Positions 16,894 to 26,301 of a stretch of 64,000 bases of DNA are shown here, in pieces (position 1 is the stretch's first letter; each line of letters starts with the position of its first letter). The stretch spans positions 186,001-250,000 of the forward strand of contig NZ_FNCC01000007.1 in assembly GCF_900100955.1 (NCBI RefSeq). Reading direction: 5' to 3'. The stretch comes from Lentzea fradiae. Lineage in GTDB: Bacteria > Actinomycetota > Actinomycetes > Mycobacteriales > Pseudonocardiaceae. The position numbers and the translations under genes were made by a program. Under the pieces are notes generated by a model that searched no databases, was not told the DNA's origin, and was given only the letters and a program-made list of their open reading frames with translations.

Positions 16894-17502
16894 GTGTTGT
16901 TCGACTTCGGCCAGGTTCCGGCCTTTCTCATCGCGTGCGCGGTCGTCATCGTGACCCCCGGTGTCGACGCGTTCCTGCTCCTGCGCACGTCGTTGCGCTC
17001 CGGGACTCGCGCCGGGCTGCTCGCGCTGGGCGGCATCCACACGGCCGCGGCGTTGCAGGTCGCCCTGGTGATCTCGGGCCTCGGCGTGCTGCTGGCCCAG
17101 TACCCGGTGGTGCTCACCGGACTGCGCTGGGTCGGTGCCGCCTACCTGCTCTACCTGGCCGTTTCCATCACGCGCGGGCTGATCCGGCGCAGTGGCGGCG
17201 AGACGGAGGAGGTCATGAGCGCGCGGCCGTTCCGGCAGGGCTTCCTGACCAACATCACGAACCCGAAGATGATCCTGTTCGCGCTCGCGTTCCTGCCGCA
17301 GTTCATAGGATCGGGTGAACCGGCCCCTCAGCTCGCGATGCTCGCCGTCATGTTCCTCGGCCTCGCCGCGGTCTGGGAGCTGATGATCGTGCTGGCGGCC
17401 TCGCGCGTCGCCGGGCGGCTCAAGCGGCCCGGTGTGACGACGGCGCTGGACGCGGTGTGCGCGGCCGTGTTCCTCACGATGTCCGTCGGTCTCGTGGTCT
17501 GA
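16894..17502 (+). CDS. LysE/RhtB family amino acid exporter
   Basis: 202 residues with about six hydrophobic segments. The N-terminal IVTPGVDAFLLLRTSLRSG matches the family pattern (TPGP/GxxxxLxxRxxLxxG), and FLTNITNPKMILFALAFLPQF is the usual second signature. It should export an amino acid or homoserine-lactone-like solute through the inner membrane. The start is GTG after AGGGGT. Confidence 0.9.
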   Translation: MLFDFGQVPAFLIACAVVIVTPGVDAFLLLRTSLRSGTRAGLLALGGIHTAAALQVALVISGLGVLLAQYPVVLTGLRWVGAAYLLYLAVSITRGLIRRSGGETEEVMSARPFRQGFLTNITNPKMILFALAFLPQFIGSGEPAPQLAMLAVMFLGLAAVWELMIVLAASRVAGRLKRPGVTTALDAVCAAVFLTMSVGLVV

Positions 17503-17944
17503 CGCGCAGCAGCGGCAGGACGCGGCCGGGAATCGACCCCGACGGCGTCCCGCCGATCCTCTCGGCGCCCATCCGCAGGTAGAAGCCTTCCGCGTGCGGA
17601 TCGGCCTCGACGTCGAGCCGCTCGAACCCGGCCGCGTCCGCCTCCGCCAGCGCGTGCTCCCACAGCACCCGGCCCAGGCCGGTGCCGATCCGGTCCGGCC
17701 GGACCCACAGGTTGCCCAGCTCACCGTGCGGCGGGGCGCCGTCGAGGCTGTAGAAGCCGACCACCTCGCCGTCCAGCACGGCGACGACCACGCGACGGGA
17801 CTCGACGTCGGCCGCGGTGAGCGTCAGCTCCTCGCGCACCGACTCCAGGAACGCCTCGTCATAGCCCCAGTGCGCCTTCGCGGCCTGCGCCACCGCGCTC
17901 AGCACGCCCGCTTCGTCCGGCCTGGCCCGTCGCAGAGTCACCAC
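17474..17944 (-). CDS. GNAT family N-acetyltransferase
   Basis: 156 residues. The acetyl-CoA loop is VRPDRIGTGLGRVLW, preceded by VVGFYSLDG and followed by LDVEADPHAEGFYLRMGAERIG, the usual strand 6-7 region. Substrate unknown. It overlaps the convergent LysE gene by 29 bases. A GTG-GTG pair leaves the exact start open by one codon. Confidence 0.88.
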   Translation of the reverse strand: MVTLRRARPDEAGVLSAVAQAAKAHWGYDEAFLESVREELTLTAADVESRRVVVAVLDGEVVGFYSLDGAPPHGELGNLWVRPDRIGTGLGRVLWEHALAEADAAGFERLDVEADPHAEGFYLRMGAERIGGTPSGSIPGRVLPLLRVRPRDRRTS

Positions 17945-17972
17945 GCGGACCAGGCTCGCACGAAGGGCCGTT

Positions 17973-18737
17973 CTACGACTCGGGGTACACGACGGGACGC
18001 AGGTCCTGGGCGTACCGGGAGAGCTGGACGTAGACGCCGGGCTTGCCCCGGCGCGCGCAGCCCTCGCCCCACGACGTGACGCCGATGAGCTTGCCGCCCA
18101 CGACGACCGGCCCGCCCGAGTCGCCCTGGCAGGTGTCGACCCTGCCGCCCTCGTAGCCCGCGCAGAACATGTCCGCCGACACGAACTGCGGGTACGCGTC
18201 GAGGCAGTAGTCGTCCGGCTGCACCGGCACGGTGGCCTGAAGGAGGTAGCGCGACGTCCTGCCGTTCTCCGCCGTGCGGCCCCAGCCGAGCACCCGCACC
18301 CGCGTGCCGGGCTCGTAGAGCGCCGCGTCCGCCTCCTCGGCGAACGGCAGCGGCTCGTACGGCAGCGCCTCCGGCAGCGTCAGCACCGCGACGTCCTCGC
18401 CCTTGTCCGCCGAGACGTACTGCTTGTGGATCCAGATGGACACGGGTGCCACCGACACGCCAGACCGCCGGTCCTGCTTGTCCTCCCGCCCGGCGACGAC
18501 CCGCAGGTCCCTCGGGGAACGGCCGAGCGCGCAGTGCGCCGCGGTCAGCACCTTCGCCGGCGCGACCAGCGTGCCGCCGCAGAACTGGTTGCCGCGGACG
18601 TCGGTGAGGTGGACGGCCCACGGGTTGGCCTCGATGGACGCCCGCTCACCGCCGATGATGCGCTCATCGGCGGCGGCGGTGCCTACCGCGGCCGTGGCCA
18701 GCAATGCGGACAGAACCAGCACGAGGAGTCGTCTCAT
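17973..18737 (-). CDS. Secreted trypsin-like serine protease (S1 family), copy 3
   Basis: 254 residues with a signal peptide ending GTAAA, the activation site IIGG after DER, and triad motifs TAAHC, EDVAVLTL and CQGDSGGP. It is closest to copy 1 in the GRTAENGRTSRYLLQATVP region. It is followed leftward by the GNAT gene after 28 bases. Confidence 0.93.
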   Translation of the reverse strand: MRRLLVLVLSALLATAAVGTAAADERIIGGERASIEANPWAVHLTDVRGNQFCGGTLVAPAKVLTAAHCALGRSPRDLRVVAGREDKQDRRSGVSVAPVSIWIHKQYVSADKGEDVAVLTLPEALPYEPLPFAEEADAALYEPGTRVRVLGWGRTAENGRTSRYLLQATVPVQPDDYCLDAYPQFVSADMFCAGYEGGRVDTCQGDSGGPVVVGGKLIGVTSWGEGCARRGKPGVYVQLSRYAQDLRPVVYPES

Positions 18738-18752
18738 GACTCCACATGGTAG

Positions 18753-19775
18753 CTACTGAGATGCTCCATTTGGAGCAACCTTGTTCCAGACCTTCCCCGC
18801 CGCGCCCATGACCGTCTCGCCGATGTCGTTGATCGTCTTGATCAACGGGTCGGCGGAGGCGCCCATCGACTCCTTGTACGACCGGGCCGCGCTCTTGAGG
18901 TCGTCGGAGAGGTTGGTGGCAGGCCGGTCGTCCTCGCGGCGCGCGTACGAGCCGGTCAGGATCTCGCGGTACTCCTCGCTCGCCGACCAGCGCTGCAGCT
19001 CGGCGGCCCGCACCACGACCAGCGGGTGCGTGCGCTCCTCGGTGTGCAGGAGCTTGAGGATGCTGTCGCGGATGTCCTCGACCTCCTCGTACTCCTTCGC
19101 CTGGGCGAGGAACTCGGCGATGTCGACCTGGCCGCCGACGTCGCCCGCGAGCGCGACGTGCGCCCGCAGCGCCGCCTGCGGGTCCTGGCAGGCCAGCAGA
19201 CCGGCCCGGTCGCAGGACAGCTCGGTCTTGCGCTGCCACTCGCGCAGCGCGGCGATGACCGCGCGCATGGCGAGCGCGCCCGCCGGGACCCACGCGAACG
19301 ACTGCTGGATGCCGATCAGGCGCTTGAGCAGCGTGTTGTAGAGCGCGTGGCCCGACATCACGTGGCCCATCTCGTGCCCGATGACGAACCGCAGGCTCTC
19401 GTTGTCGAGCAGCTTCACCAGGCCGGAGGTCAGCACGATGAACGGCGTGTCGATGCCGCTCGTCCAGGCCGCCTCGACGGGGTGCCGCTGCACGTACAGC
19501 TCGGGCACGGTCTGCAGGTCGAACGCGGCCGCGACCTCGTTGCGGATGCGGTCGAGGTGCGGGTACTGCTTCGGGCCGACCCGCACGGACGACGCCACCT
19601 GCAGCAGGCGCTCACCCCGTTCGGAGAAGGCCGCGGCGACCGCCTTGAGGACCGGTGCCACGGCGGGCACCGCCCTCAGCACCGCGAGGGCGCCTCGGTC
19701 GGCCGGGTGTTCGTAGGCGCGCGGGCTGATCCCCGGGAAGCGCACCCTGGATGACTGTTCGATGTCCCCCGTCAT
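18753..19775 (-). CDS. M48 family zinc metallopeptidase, cytoplasmic or peripheral
   Basis: 340 residues with the zinc motif HEMGH at 134-138 and a downstream ELSCDRAGLL that supplies the third ligand. Relatives process or degrade proteins; this one has a hydrophobic segment near 155-175 but no clear signal peptide. It begins 15 bases upstream of protease copy 3, so the two may share a transcript. The start ATG at 19775 lies 69 bases from the divergent hydrolase start. Confidence 0.85.
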   Translation of the reverse strand: MTGDIEQSSRVRFPGISPRAYEHPADRGALAVLRAVPAVAPVLKAVAAAFSERGERLLQVASSVRVGPKQYPHLDRIRNEVAAAFDLQTVPELYVQRHPVEAAWTSGIDTPFIVLTSGLVKLLDNESLRFVIGHEMGHVMSGHALYNTLLKRLIGIQQSFAWVPAGALAMRAVIAALREWQRKTELSCDRAGLLACQDPQAALRAHVALAGDVGGQVDIAEFLAQAKEYEEVEDIRDSILKLLHTEERTHPLVVVRAAELQRWSASEEYREILTGSYARREDDRPATNLSDDLKSAARSYKESMGASADPLIKTINDIGETVMGAAGKVWNKVAPNGASQ

Positions 19776-19844
19776 GTGGCCAGGTTAGACACGATCCGGA
19801 CACCGGTGCACGGAATCGGAGCAGGACCGTTGCAAACTTGCGCC

Positions 19845-20741
19845 GTGAGCAGCGACGAAGACACCACCGTTCTGCCGTTGAGCGGCGGAGCATCGGCCAC
19901 CCTGGTCCGCCGCCGGGCCGCGGCGAACGACCGCGGGGCGATCCTCTACGTGCACGGCTTCGCGGACTACTTCTTCCAAGAGCACGTGGCCGAGCACTAC
20001 ACAGCCCAGGGGTACGACTTCTACGCCGTGGACCTGCGCGGCTACGGGCGTTCGCTGCGTGACGGCGAGCTGCCGAACTACACGACCGACATCGAGGTGT
20101 ACTTCGAGGAGATCGACGCCGCCGTCGCGAAGGTGCGCGAGGAGCACAGCCGCGTCGTGCTCATGGGGCATTCGACCGGTGGGCTCACGACGTCGTTGTG
20201 GGCGCACGAACGCAGGGCGGGCGAGCTCATCGACGCGTTGGTGCTCAACAGCCCGTGGCTGGACGTCGTCGAGCCGCCGCTCATGCGCCGGGTCGTGAAG
20301 CTGCTCGGCAAGGTCGCGCCCAAGGCGAAGGTCCGCGCCAACCTCGGCGAGGCGTACGGCGCGGCGATCCACCGCTCGCGCAACGGCGAGTGGGACTTCG
20401 ACCTGCGGTGGAAGCCGCTGGCCGGTTTCCCGGTGCTGGCTGGCTGGATCCGCGCGGTGCTGATCGCGCAGGAGAAGGTCCACAAGGGCCTCGACGTGCC
20501 GGTGCCCGTGCTGGTGCTGCACTCCGACAAGAGCGTGCTGAACGCTCGCGAGTGGAACGAGGACGTGTCGAAGGCGGACGCCGTCCTCGACGTCGAGGCC
20601 ATGCGCAAGTGGGGCCCGAAGCTCGGGACGTCGGTCAAGGTCGTGGAGATCAAGGGGGGCATGCACGACCTCTTCCTGTCGGCGCGACCGGTGCGCGAGG
20701 CGGCGTTCGCGGAAGTCGACGAGTTCCTGAAATCGGCTTGA
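19845..20741 (+). CDS. Alpha/beta hydrolase (serine aminopeptidase S33 / monoacylglycerol lipase-like)
   Basis: 298 residues. The oxyanion segment is LYVHGFADYFF, the nucleophile elbow GHSTGG, and the catalytic His lies in GGMHDLFLS. The N-terminus and the AVDLRGYGRS segment fit lysophospholipase-type hydrolases. The GTG at 19845 (VSSDEDTTVLP) is preferred because the longer frame would run into the divergent M48 start. Confidence 0.85.
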   Translation: MSSDEDTTVLPLSGGASATLVRRRAAANDRGAILYVHGFADYFFQEHVAEHYTAQGYDFYAVDLRGYGRSLRDGELPNYTTDIEVYFEEIDAAVAKVREEHSRVVLMGHSTGGLTTSLWAHERRAGELIDALVLNSPWLDVVEPPLMRRVVKLLGKVAPKAKVRANLGEAYGAAIHRSRNGEWDFDLRWKPLAGFPVLAGWIRAVLIAQEKVHKGLDVPVPVLVLHSDKSVLNAREWNEDVSKADAVLDVEAMRKWGPKLGTSVKVVEIKGGMHDLFLSARPVREAAFAEVDEFLKSA

Positions 20742-20775
20742 CCTCTCGATAGGTCGAAGTTCGAGACTGGTCGTC

Positions 20776-22650
20776 ATGAACATCGACTTCAACGCCTGGT
20801 ACGCGCTCGAAAGCGCGATGCAGGACGAGAAAAGCCGTCGCGTGAGCCGGGCGACGTTGAAGCGTGTCGTCCGGTTCGCCCACCCGCAACGGCGAGCCGT
20901 GTACGCCCTGCTGGCCACCAGTGCGGTGGCCGCTGTGCTGGCCGTGGCGTCACCGGTGCTGGCCGGTCGCGTCGTCGACACCATCATCGGCGGCCAGGAC
21001 TTCGGCCTGGTGCTGTGGCTCGCTCTGGCGATCGCCGGTGTGGCGGTGCTGGAGGCCGGGTTCTCGCTGGCGGAGCGCTGGCAGTCGGCACGGGTGGGCG
21101 AGGACCTGATCCTGCGGCTGCGGCAGTCCGTCTTCGACCACGTGCAGCGGATGCCGATCGCGTTCTTCACCCGCACCCGCACCGGCGCTCTGGTCTCGCG
21201 GCTGAACAACGACGTGATCGCGGCGCAGCGGGCGTTCTCCGAGACCATCTCCGGCGTCGTCACGAACGTGATCGCGCTGGTGCTCACCCTGGCCGTGATG
21301 CTGACGCTGTCGTGGCAGGTCACGGTGCTCGCGATGGTGCTGCTGCCGATCTTCCTGATCCCGGCGCGGCGGATGGGCAGGCGGCTGGCGTCGATGCACC
21401 GCGAGGCGGCGAACCTCGACTCGGCGATGACGACGCAGATGACCGAGCGGTTCTCCGCGCCGGGCGCGACGCTGATCAAGCTGTTCGGCCGGCCCGCGCT
21501 GGAGAGCGCCGAGTTCGGGGCGCGGGCGCGGCGGGTGCGCGACATCGGCGTCCGCACGGCGGTGGCGCAGTGGCTGTTCCTGGTGGCGCTGACCCTGGTG
21601 TCGTCGCTGGCGCTGGCGCTGGTCTACGGCCTGGGCGGCTGGTTCGTGTTCGCCGGGGAGATGGCGCCGGGCACGATCGTGACGCTCGCGTTGCTGCTGA
21701 CCCGGCTGTACGGGCCGTTGACGTCGCTGGCGGGCGCACGGGTGGACGTGATGACCGCGCTGGTGTCGTTCGAGCGCGTCTTCGAGGTGCTCGACCTGCC
21801 GCCGCTGATCAAGGAGAAGGAGCAGCCGGTCACCGTGCCGGACGGCCCGGTGTCGGTGGAGTTCGCCGACGTCCGCTTCGCCTACCCGTCGGCCGACAAG
21901 GTGTCGCTCGCGTCCCTGGAGGAGGTCGCGACGCTCGACACCCGCGGTGGTGAGGAGGTCCTCGGCGGGGTGTCGTTCACCGCCGAACCGGGGTCGCTCG
22001 TCGCGCTGGTCGGGTCGTCGGGCGCAGGCAAGTCGACGATCGCCTCGCTGCTGCCCCGCCTGTACGACGCCGACTCCGGCAGCGTGCGGCTGTCCGGTGT
22101 GGACGTTCGCGACCTGTCGTTCGACTCGATCCGCGAGACCGTCGGCATGGTGACGCAGGACGGCCACCTGTTCCACGAGACGATCGGCGCGAACCTGCGG
22201 CTCGCCGCTCCCACCGCCACCGACGAGGAGATCTGGGACGCGCTGGACCGGGCGCGGCTCGCGGACCTCGTGTCGTCGTTGCCGGACAAGCTCGACACGG
22301 TGGTCGGCGAACGCGGCTACCGGCTCTCCGGCGGGGAACGGCAGCGCCTCACCATCGCCCGGCTGCTGCTCGCGAAACCGCGCGTGGTCATCCTGGACGA
22401 GGCGACCGCGCACCTGGACTCGCGCTCGGAGGCGGCGGTGCAGGAGGCGCTCGTCGAGGCACTGGCGGGCCGGACGTCGCTGGTGATCGCGCACCGGCTG
22501 TCGACGATCCGCGCGGCCGACCAGATCCTCGTGATCGACAAGGGCGAGGTCGTCGAACGTGGTACGCATGAGTCGTTGCTGGCCAAGGAAGGCCACTACA
22601 CCAAGTTGTACCGCACGCAGTTCAGCGAAGAACCGATCGGAGCGCCGTGA
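20776..22650 (+). CDS. ABC exporter half-transporter (permease fused to ATPase)
   Basis: 624 residues. Six transmembrane helices (about 45-310) precede a nucleotide-binding domain with Walker [10 protein letters not shown], signature LSGGERQR and Walker [13 protein letters not shown] followed by the H-loop AHRLST. A short insert near residues 378-392 ([15 protein letters not shown]) lies ahead of the NBD core. It should act as a homodimeric multidrug or lipid exporter. Its stop overlaps the start of the acetyltransferase gene (GTGA), linking export with acyl modification. Confidence 0.9.
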   Translation: MNIDFNAWYALESAMQDEKSRRVSRATLKRVVRFAHPQRRAVYALLATSAVAAVLAVASPVLAGRVVDTIIGGQDFGLVLWLALAIAGVAVLEAGFSLAERWQSARVGEDLILRLRQSVFDHVQRMPIAFFTRTRTGALVSRLNNDVIAAQRAFSETISGVVTNVIALVLTLAVMLTLSWQVTVLAMVLLPIFLIPARRMGRRLASMHREAANLDSAMTTQMTERFSAPGATLIKLFGRPALESAEFGARARRVRDIGVRTAVAQWLFLVALTLVSSLALALVYGLGGWFVFAGEMAPGTIVTLALLLTRLYGPLTSLAGARVDVMTALVSFERVFEVLDLPPLIKEKEQPVTVPDGPVSVEFADVRFAYPSADKVSLASLEEVATLDTRGGEEVLGGVSFTAEPGSLVALVGSSGAGKSTIASLLPRLYDADSGSVRLSGVDVRDLSFDSIRETVGMVTQDGHLFHETIGANLRLAAPTATDEEIWDALDRARLADLVSSLPDKLDTVVGERGYRLSGGERQRLTIARLLLAKPRVVILDEATAHLDSRSEAAVQEALVEALAGRTSLVIAHRLSTIRAADQILVIDKGEVVERGTHESLLAKEGHYTKLYRTQFSEEPIGAP

Positions 22651-23282
22651 CCATCCCCTCGCCCGACAACCTCTACCCCTTGCCGGACATCGCTCGCACG
22701 GTGCTGCTCAGGCCGTTGGTGAAGAACCCGCAGATCGAGGTCGGCGAGTACACCTACTACGACGACCCGCAGCACGCCGAGGAGTTCGAGCAGCGCAACG
22801 TCCTCTACAACTACGGCACGGAGAAGCTCGTCATCGGCCGGTACTGCGCGCTCGCGGAAGGCGTGCGGTTCATCATGGCCGGCGCCAACCACAACATGGC
22901 GGGCCCCTCGACGTTCCCGTTCACCATCTTCGGCGGGCTGTGGGCGGAGAAGACGCTGGACATCGCGCTGGGGGCGCCGAGCCGCGGCGACACGGTCGTG
23001 GGCAACGACGTCTGGATCGGCTACCAGTCGATGATCATGCCCGGCGTGCGCATCGGCAACGGCGCGATCATCGCGGCCGGGTCGGTCGTGGTGTCGGACG
23101 TGCCCGCGTACGGCATCGTCGGCGGCAACCCGGCGAAGGTGCTGAGGAAGCGGTACAGCGACGAGGAGATCGAGCTGCTGGAACGCGTCGCGTGGTGGGA
23201 CTGGCCGGTGGAGAAGGTCACCGAGCACGTCCGCGTGATCATGTCGGGCACTCCCGCCGAGCTGGCCGAGGTCGCGGACTGA
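22647..23282 (+). CDS. CatB-related O-acetyltransferase (left-handed beta-helix, Vat/XAT-like)
   Basis: 211 residues. Hexapeptide-repeat segments ([32 protein letters not shown], quoted in parts) and the N-terminal VGEYTYYDD fit the xenobiotic acetyltransferase branch, which includes CatB chloramphenicol and Vat streptogramin acetyltransferases. The catalytic histidine is expected in AGANHNMAG. It is translationally coupled to the ABC exporter. Many homologs act on sugars rather than drugs, so resistance is only a possibility. Confidence 0.88.
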   Translation: MTIPSPDNLYPLPDIARTVLLRPLVKNPQIEVGEYTYYDDPQHAEEFEQRNVLYNYGTEKLVIGRYCALAEGVRFIMAGANHNMAGPSTFPFTIFGGLWAEKTLDIALGAPSRGDTVVGNDVWIGYQSMIMPGVRIGNGAIIAAGSVVVSDVPAYGIVGGNPAKVLRKRYSDEEIELLERVAWWDWPVEKVTEHVRVIMSGTPAELAEVAD

Positions 23283-23336
23283 CGGCGTCCGGGTGAACTT
23301 TCCCGGAGTTCACGCCGGCCGCGCGATCATCGCCTC

Positions 23337-25217
23337 ATGGAGTACGACCGCTACTGCGACCTGACCATGCGCGGCGGCACCGCCAGCGGCGTCGTCTACC
23401 CGCTGGCCGTCGCGTCGCTGGCGCGCCACTACGAGTTCAAGCAGATCGGTGGCGCGTCGGCGGGCGCGATCGGCGCGGCGTTCGCGGCGGCCGCGGAACG
23501 GGGTCGTGCCTCCGGCGGGTTCGACAAGCTCGCGGGGATCGTCGACTGGTTCGCCTCCGGCACGGGTGCCGAGCGGTGGCGGATGGCACAGCTCTTCCAG
23601 CCCGCCGAGAAGACGCGCGCGCTGTACCGGATCGTCGTCGCGACCATGCAGAAGCGCGAGACCACCGGGCGCAGTGCGATCACGTGCCTGTTCTTCGCGT
23701 TGCTGGGGGCCGTGGGGTGGCGGGCGAAGTCCGTGCTCGCGCTGATGGCGCTGCTGTGGCTGGGCGGGCCGGTGCTGTGGTCGGCGTGGCTCGCGCCCGC
23801 TCAGTACGCCACCTGGCTCGCCGTCGGGGTCACGGTGCTGGCGGTGACGTGCCTGGCGTTCGCGCTGTGGCCGTTGCGGTCGAGCCTGCCCTGGCCCGCC
23901 TGGCTGTTCGCCGCCGTGCCGCTGGTGCTCGGGCTGGTGTTCTCCCGGCACTACGCGACGGCGGCGGTCGTCCTGCTGGTGTGGCTGGTGCTGTCGCTGG
24001 CGGCGGTCAGCGCGTTGACCGTCACGTACGGGTTCGCGATGCAGCGGTTCCTCAAGAACAACGCGCGCTCCCTCCACTTCGGACTCGTCCCCGGCACCGG
24101 TTCCTTCACGCCGTCATGGCTCGACCGGCTGGCGGGCGTGCCGAAGCCGACCGGCGTCCCGCCGCTGGCCGACTGGATCGCCGACAAGCTCGACGAGCTG
24201 GCGGGCACCGAACGCGCGCTGACGTTCGGCGACCTCGGCGAGCTGAACCTGGTGCTGATGACCACCGACCTGTCCGAGGGACGCCCGTACCGGTTGCCGT
24301 TCAAGGACAGCTGGCAGTACTGCGAGAAATGCCTCGACTACGTGCTCCCGCACCGCGTGGTCCAGCAGCTCGACGGCCCCGTCACCGACGCGGAGTGCCC
24401 ACTGCACCCGCACTCGCCGTTGCGCGACCTGCCACCCCGCGAGGACCTGCCGGTGGTGCTGGCCGTGCGCATGTCGCTGTCGTTCCCCGGCCTGATCGCC
24501 TCCGTGCCGCTGTGCCGCGACGGACGCGTGCACTGGTTCGCCGACGGCGGTATCACCAGCAACTTCCCGATCCACTTCTTCGACACGCTGCTGCCGCGCT
24601 GGCCCACGTTCGGCCTGAGCCTGCAGCCCTACCCGGACGGCGACACGAACGAGGTGTGGCTGCCGGAGCAGGACGCGTCGACCTCCGGCACCCGGTACAC
24701 GCCGCTGGACTCCGTGCCGCGCTTCGTGCTGTCCATCCTGGACACGTTCCTCGACTGGCGCGACACCATGCAGTCCGCACTGCCCGGCTACCGGGGCCGC
24801 ATCGCGCACGTCCGCCAGGCAGGCGACGAGGGCGGCTCGAACCTGTTCATGCCACCCGCGACCATCCGCAAGATGGCACTGCGCGGCCAGCACGCGGGCG
24901 ACCTGCTGCGCGAACGATTCCAGCAGCGGCACAACACCGACCGCTACCGCTGGATCCGGCTGCGCATCGCCCTGCGCGAGTACCACGAGCTGGGCGTGCA
25001 GGCCGCGGACCGCGACGCCCTGTACGACGACGTGCTGGCCCGGTTCGAGATCCCGGAGGAGCTGCACGAGTGGTTCCGCACTCCCCCGGCCGACGGCGAC
25101 CCGTACCGGGCGGACATCGAGGTCGCGCTGGACCACGTCGGCCGGCTGAAGGACGACGGGCCGTTCGACGGCGCTCCCCCGGTGGACCCGGATTTGCGGC
25201 TGACGCCACCGGAGTAG
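23337..25217 (+). CDS. Patatin-like phospholipase with an internal multi-span membrane region
   Basis: 626 residues. The oxyanion loop RGGTASG (12-18), nucleophile GASAG with S41, and catalytic Asp in FADGGITSNFP with D403 form the Ser-Asp dyad. Between them residues 113-235 are strongly hydrophobic with four or five likely membrane spans, an unusual insertion for patatins. It should hydrolyse acyl chains from membrane lipids while anchored in the membrane. No start alternatives; the ATG begins MEYDRYCDLTMRGG as expected. Confidence 0.87.
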   Translation: MEYDRYCDLTMRGGTASGVVYPLAVASLARHYEFKQIGGASAGAIGAAFAAAAERGRASGGFDKLAGIVDWFASGTGAERWRMAQLFQPAEKTRALYRIVVATMQKRETTGRSAITCLFFALLGAVGWRAKSVLALMALLWLGGPVLWSAWLAPAQYATWLAVGVTVLAVTCLAFALWPLRSSLPWPAWLFAAVPLVLGLVFSRHYATAAVVLLVWLVLSLAAVSALTVTYGFAMQRFLKNNARSLHFGLVPGTGSFTPSWLDRLAGVPKPTGVPPLADWIADKLDELAGTERALTFGDLGELNLVLMTTDLSEGRPYRLPFKDSWQYCEKCLDYVLPHRVVQQLDGPVTDAECPLHPHSPLRDLPPREDLPVVLAVRMSLSFPGLIASVPLCRDGRVHWFADGGITSNFPIHFFDTLLPRWPTFGLSLQPYPDGDTNEVWLPEQDASTSGTRYTPLDSVPRFVLSILDTFLDWRDTMQSALPGYRGRIAHVRQAGDEGGSNLFMPPATIRKMALRGQHAGDLLRERFQQRHNTDRYRWIRLRIALREYHELGVQAADRDALYDDVLARFEIPEELHEWFRTPPADGDPYRADIEVALDHVGRLKDDGPFDGAPPVDPDLRLTPPE

Positions 25218-25221
25218 CTGC

Positions 25222-26049
25222 TCAGGCCGGGGTGATCGTCCAAGCTCCGCTCGACGACACCTGCACGAGCGCGGGTCCGTCGAACGGCACCGTGCCCTCG
25301 TAGCCGCCGATGTGGTTGACCGCCAAATCGATGACGCTGGTCGAGATGGAGACGACGTGCACGGTGAAGTTGCTCTCGCCGTTGTTCGTGATCTTCGCTT
25401 TGCTCGCGTTTCCCGTGTAGAGGACGACGCTGTCACCATTGCCCGACATCGGTCCGCTCGCGATGGTGGCCATGTCCAGGTCGCCGACGGTCAACGTCCA
25501 CGCACCGGTCGCGCCGACCGTCAGGCTGGTCGTACGGCTCCCGTCCCGCATGTCCATCCACATCTGCCCGCTGTATGGACCGATCTCGTTGACCAGCAAG
25601 GATTCGAAGCCGTTCGACTTCAGAACGGTGTTGCCGGCACACGCCGGGCATTCGAACTTGACGATCTTCAGTCCGAGCGGCCGGTCCAGTGTGATCACGT
25701 CGTCTCCGGCCCCGTTGAACACGGATGGCGGAAGCTTCGGCTGAGTCGTCGTGGTGGTCGTGGTGGTGGTCGTTGTCGTCGTCCTCGTGGTGGTGGACGA
25801 CGCGACCGAACTGGCTCCGGCGGCAGTCGAGTCCTTGCGCGAAGAACTGCTGCCCAAGGCGACCGCGACGATCAACAGCACCGCCATGCCCGCTGCCAGC
25901 CACACGACCGCGTGCGAACTTTTCTTCTCAGACAACGAGTTCTGGGCTTGCTGCGGCTCGGCCAGTGCGCCCGGCTGCGGTTGCCACTGCGCGTTTTGCG
26001 GCTGCTGGGCAGGCGATTGCCCCTCGGGTGCCTGCATCGGTTCGGTCAT
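25222..26049 (-). CDS. Single-pass membrane protein with Thr-rich linker and extracellular beta-rich domain
   Basis: 275 residues. Residues 1-45 are Gln/Pro-rich and cytoplasmic, 47-68 form one membrane helix (VVWLAAGMAVLLIVAVAL), and a Ser/Thr linker with a run of about 13 threonines follows. The outer domain of about 165 residues is predicted beta-rich with two cysteines (CPAC). The ATG at 26049 follows GAAGGTGAG by four bases. No function is recognised; the shape fits a cell-wall-spanning sensor or substrate-binding anchor. It ends 4 bases from the convergent patatin gene. Confidence 0.75.
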   Translation of the reverse strand: MTEPMQAPEGQSPAQQPQNAQWQPQPGALAEPQQAQNSLSEKKSSHAVVWLAAGMAVLLIVAVALGSSSSRKDSTAAGASSVASSTTTRTTTTTTTTTTTTTQPKLPPSVFNGAGDDVITLDRPLGLKIVKFECPACAGNTVLKSNGFESLLVNEIGPYSGQMWMDMRDGSRTTSLTVGATGAWTLTVGDLDMATIASGPMSGNGDSVVLYTGNASKAKITNNGESNFTVHVVSISTSVIDLAVNHIGGYEGTVPFDGPALVQVSSSGAWTITPA

Positions 26050-26193
26050 CGGTCTCACCTTCGAGAACTGGGGGTTGGCACGAGCAGCCGGCTCTCCCGA
26101 TGCTTCGGCAACCAGTCACGGCGCGTTACCAAGAACCCCATTTCGTCACCCATTGGAACGAACAGCCTTGACCGCTCGCGCTAGCCTGGGCTC

Positions 26194-26241
26194 GTGACGC
26201 GATTCAGCCACCCCCGGCCTGCGTGGGTGGCGCGCGCGTAA
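26194..26241 (+). CDS. Possible 15-residue leader peptide upstream of the PheRS-like gene
   Basis: GTG-initiated ORF encoding MTRFSHPRPAWVARA, 60 bases before the PheRS-like ATG. Its DNA contains the arms of a hairpin (GCCACCC / GGGTGGC) that would be melted by a translating ribosome. Only one Phe codon is present, so classic Phe attenuation is weak. No strong ribosome-binding site is visible. The rest of 26050-26301 shows no gene. Confidence 0.3.
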   Translation: MTRFSHPRPAWVARA

Positions 26242-26301
26242 GACCTTCCCGCCGGTCGGGGGACCTCCGCATCCAGGAACCCAGACCAGACGGGAAACCC
26301 C

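Noticed and set aside
19776..19844. Longer N-terminus for the plus-strand alpha/beta hydrolase
   Set aside because: The extra residues lack homology and would abut the divergent M48 start with no room for a promoter.
25740..25800. GTGGTC-type short repeat
   Set aside because: It encodes the threonine run of the anchored protein on the minus strand and is not a separate element.
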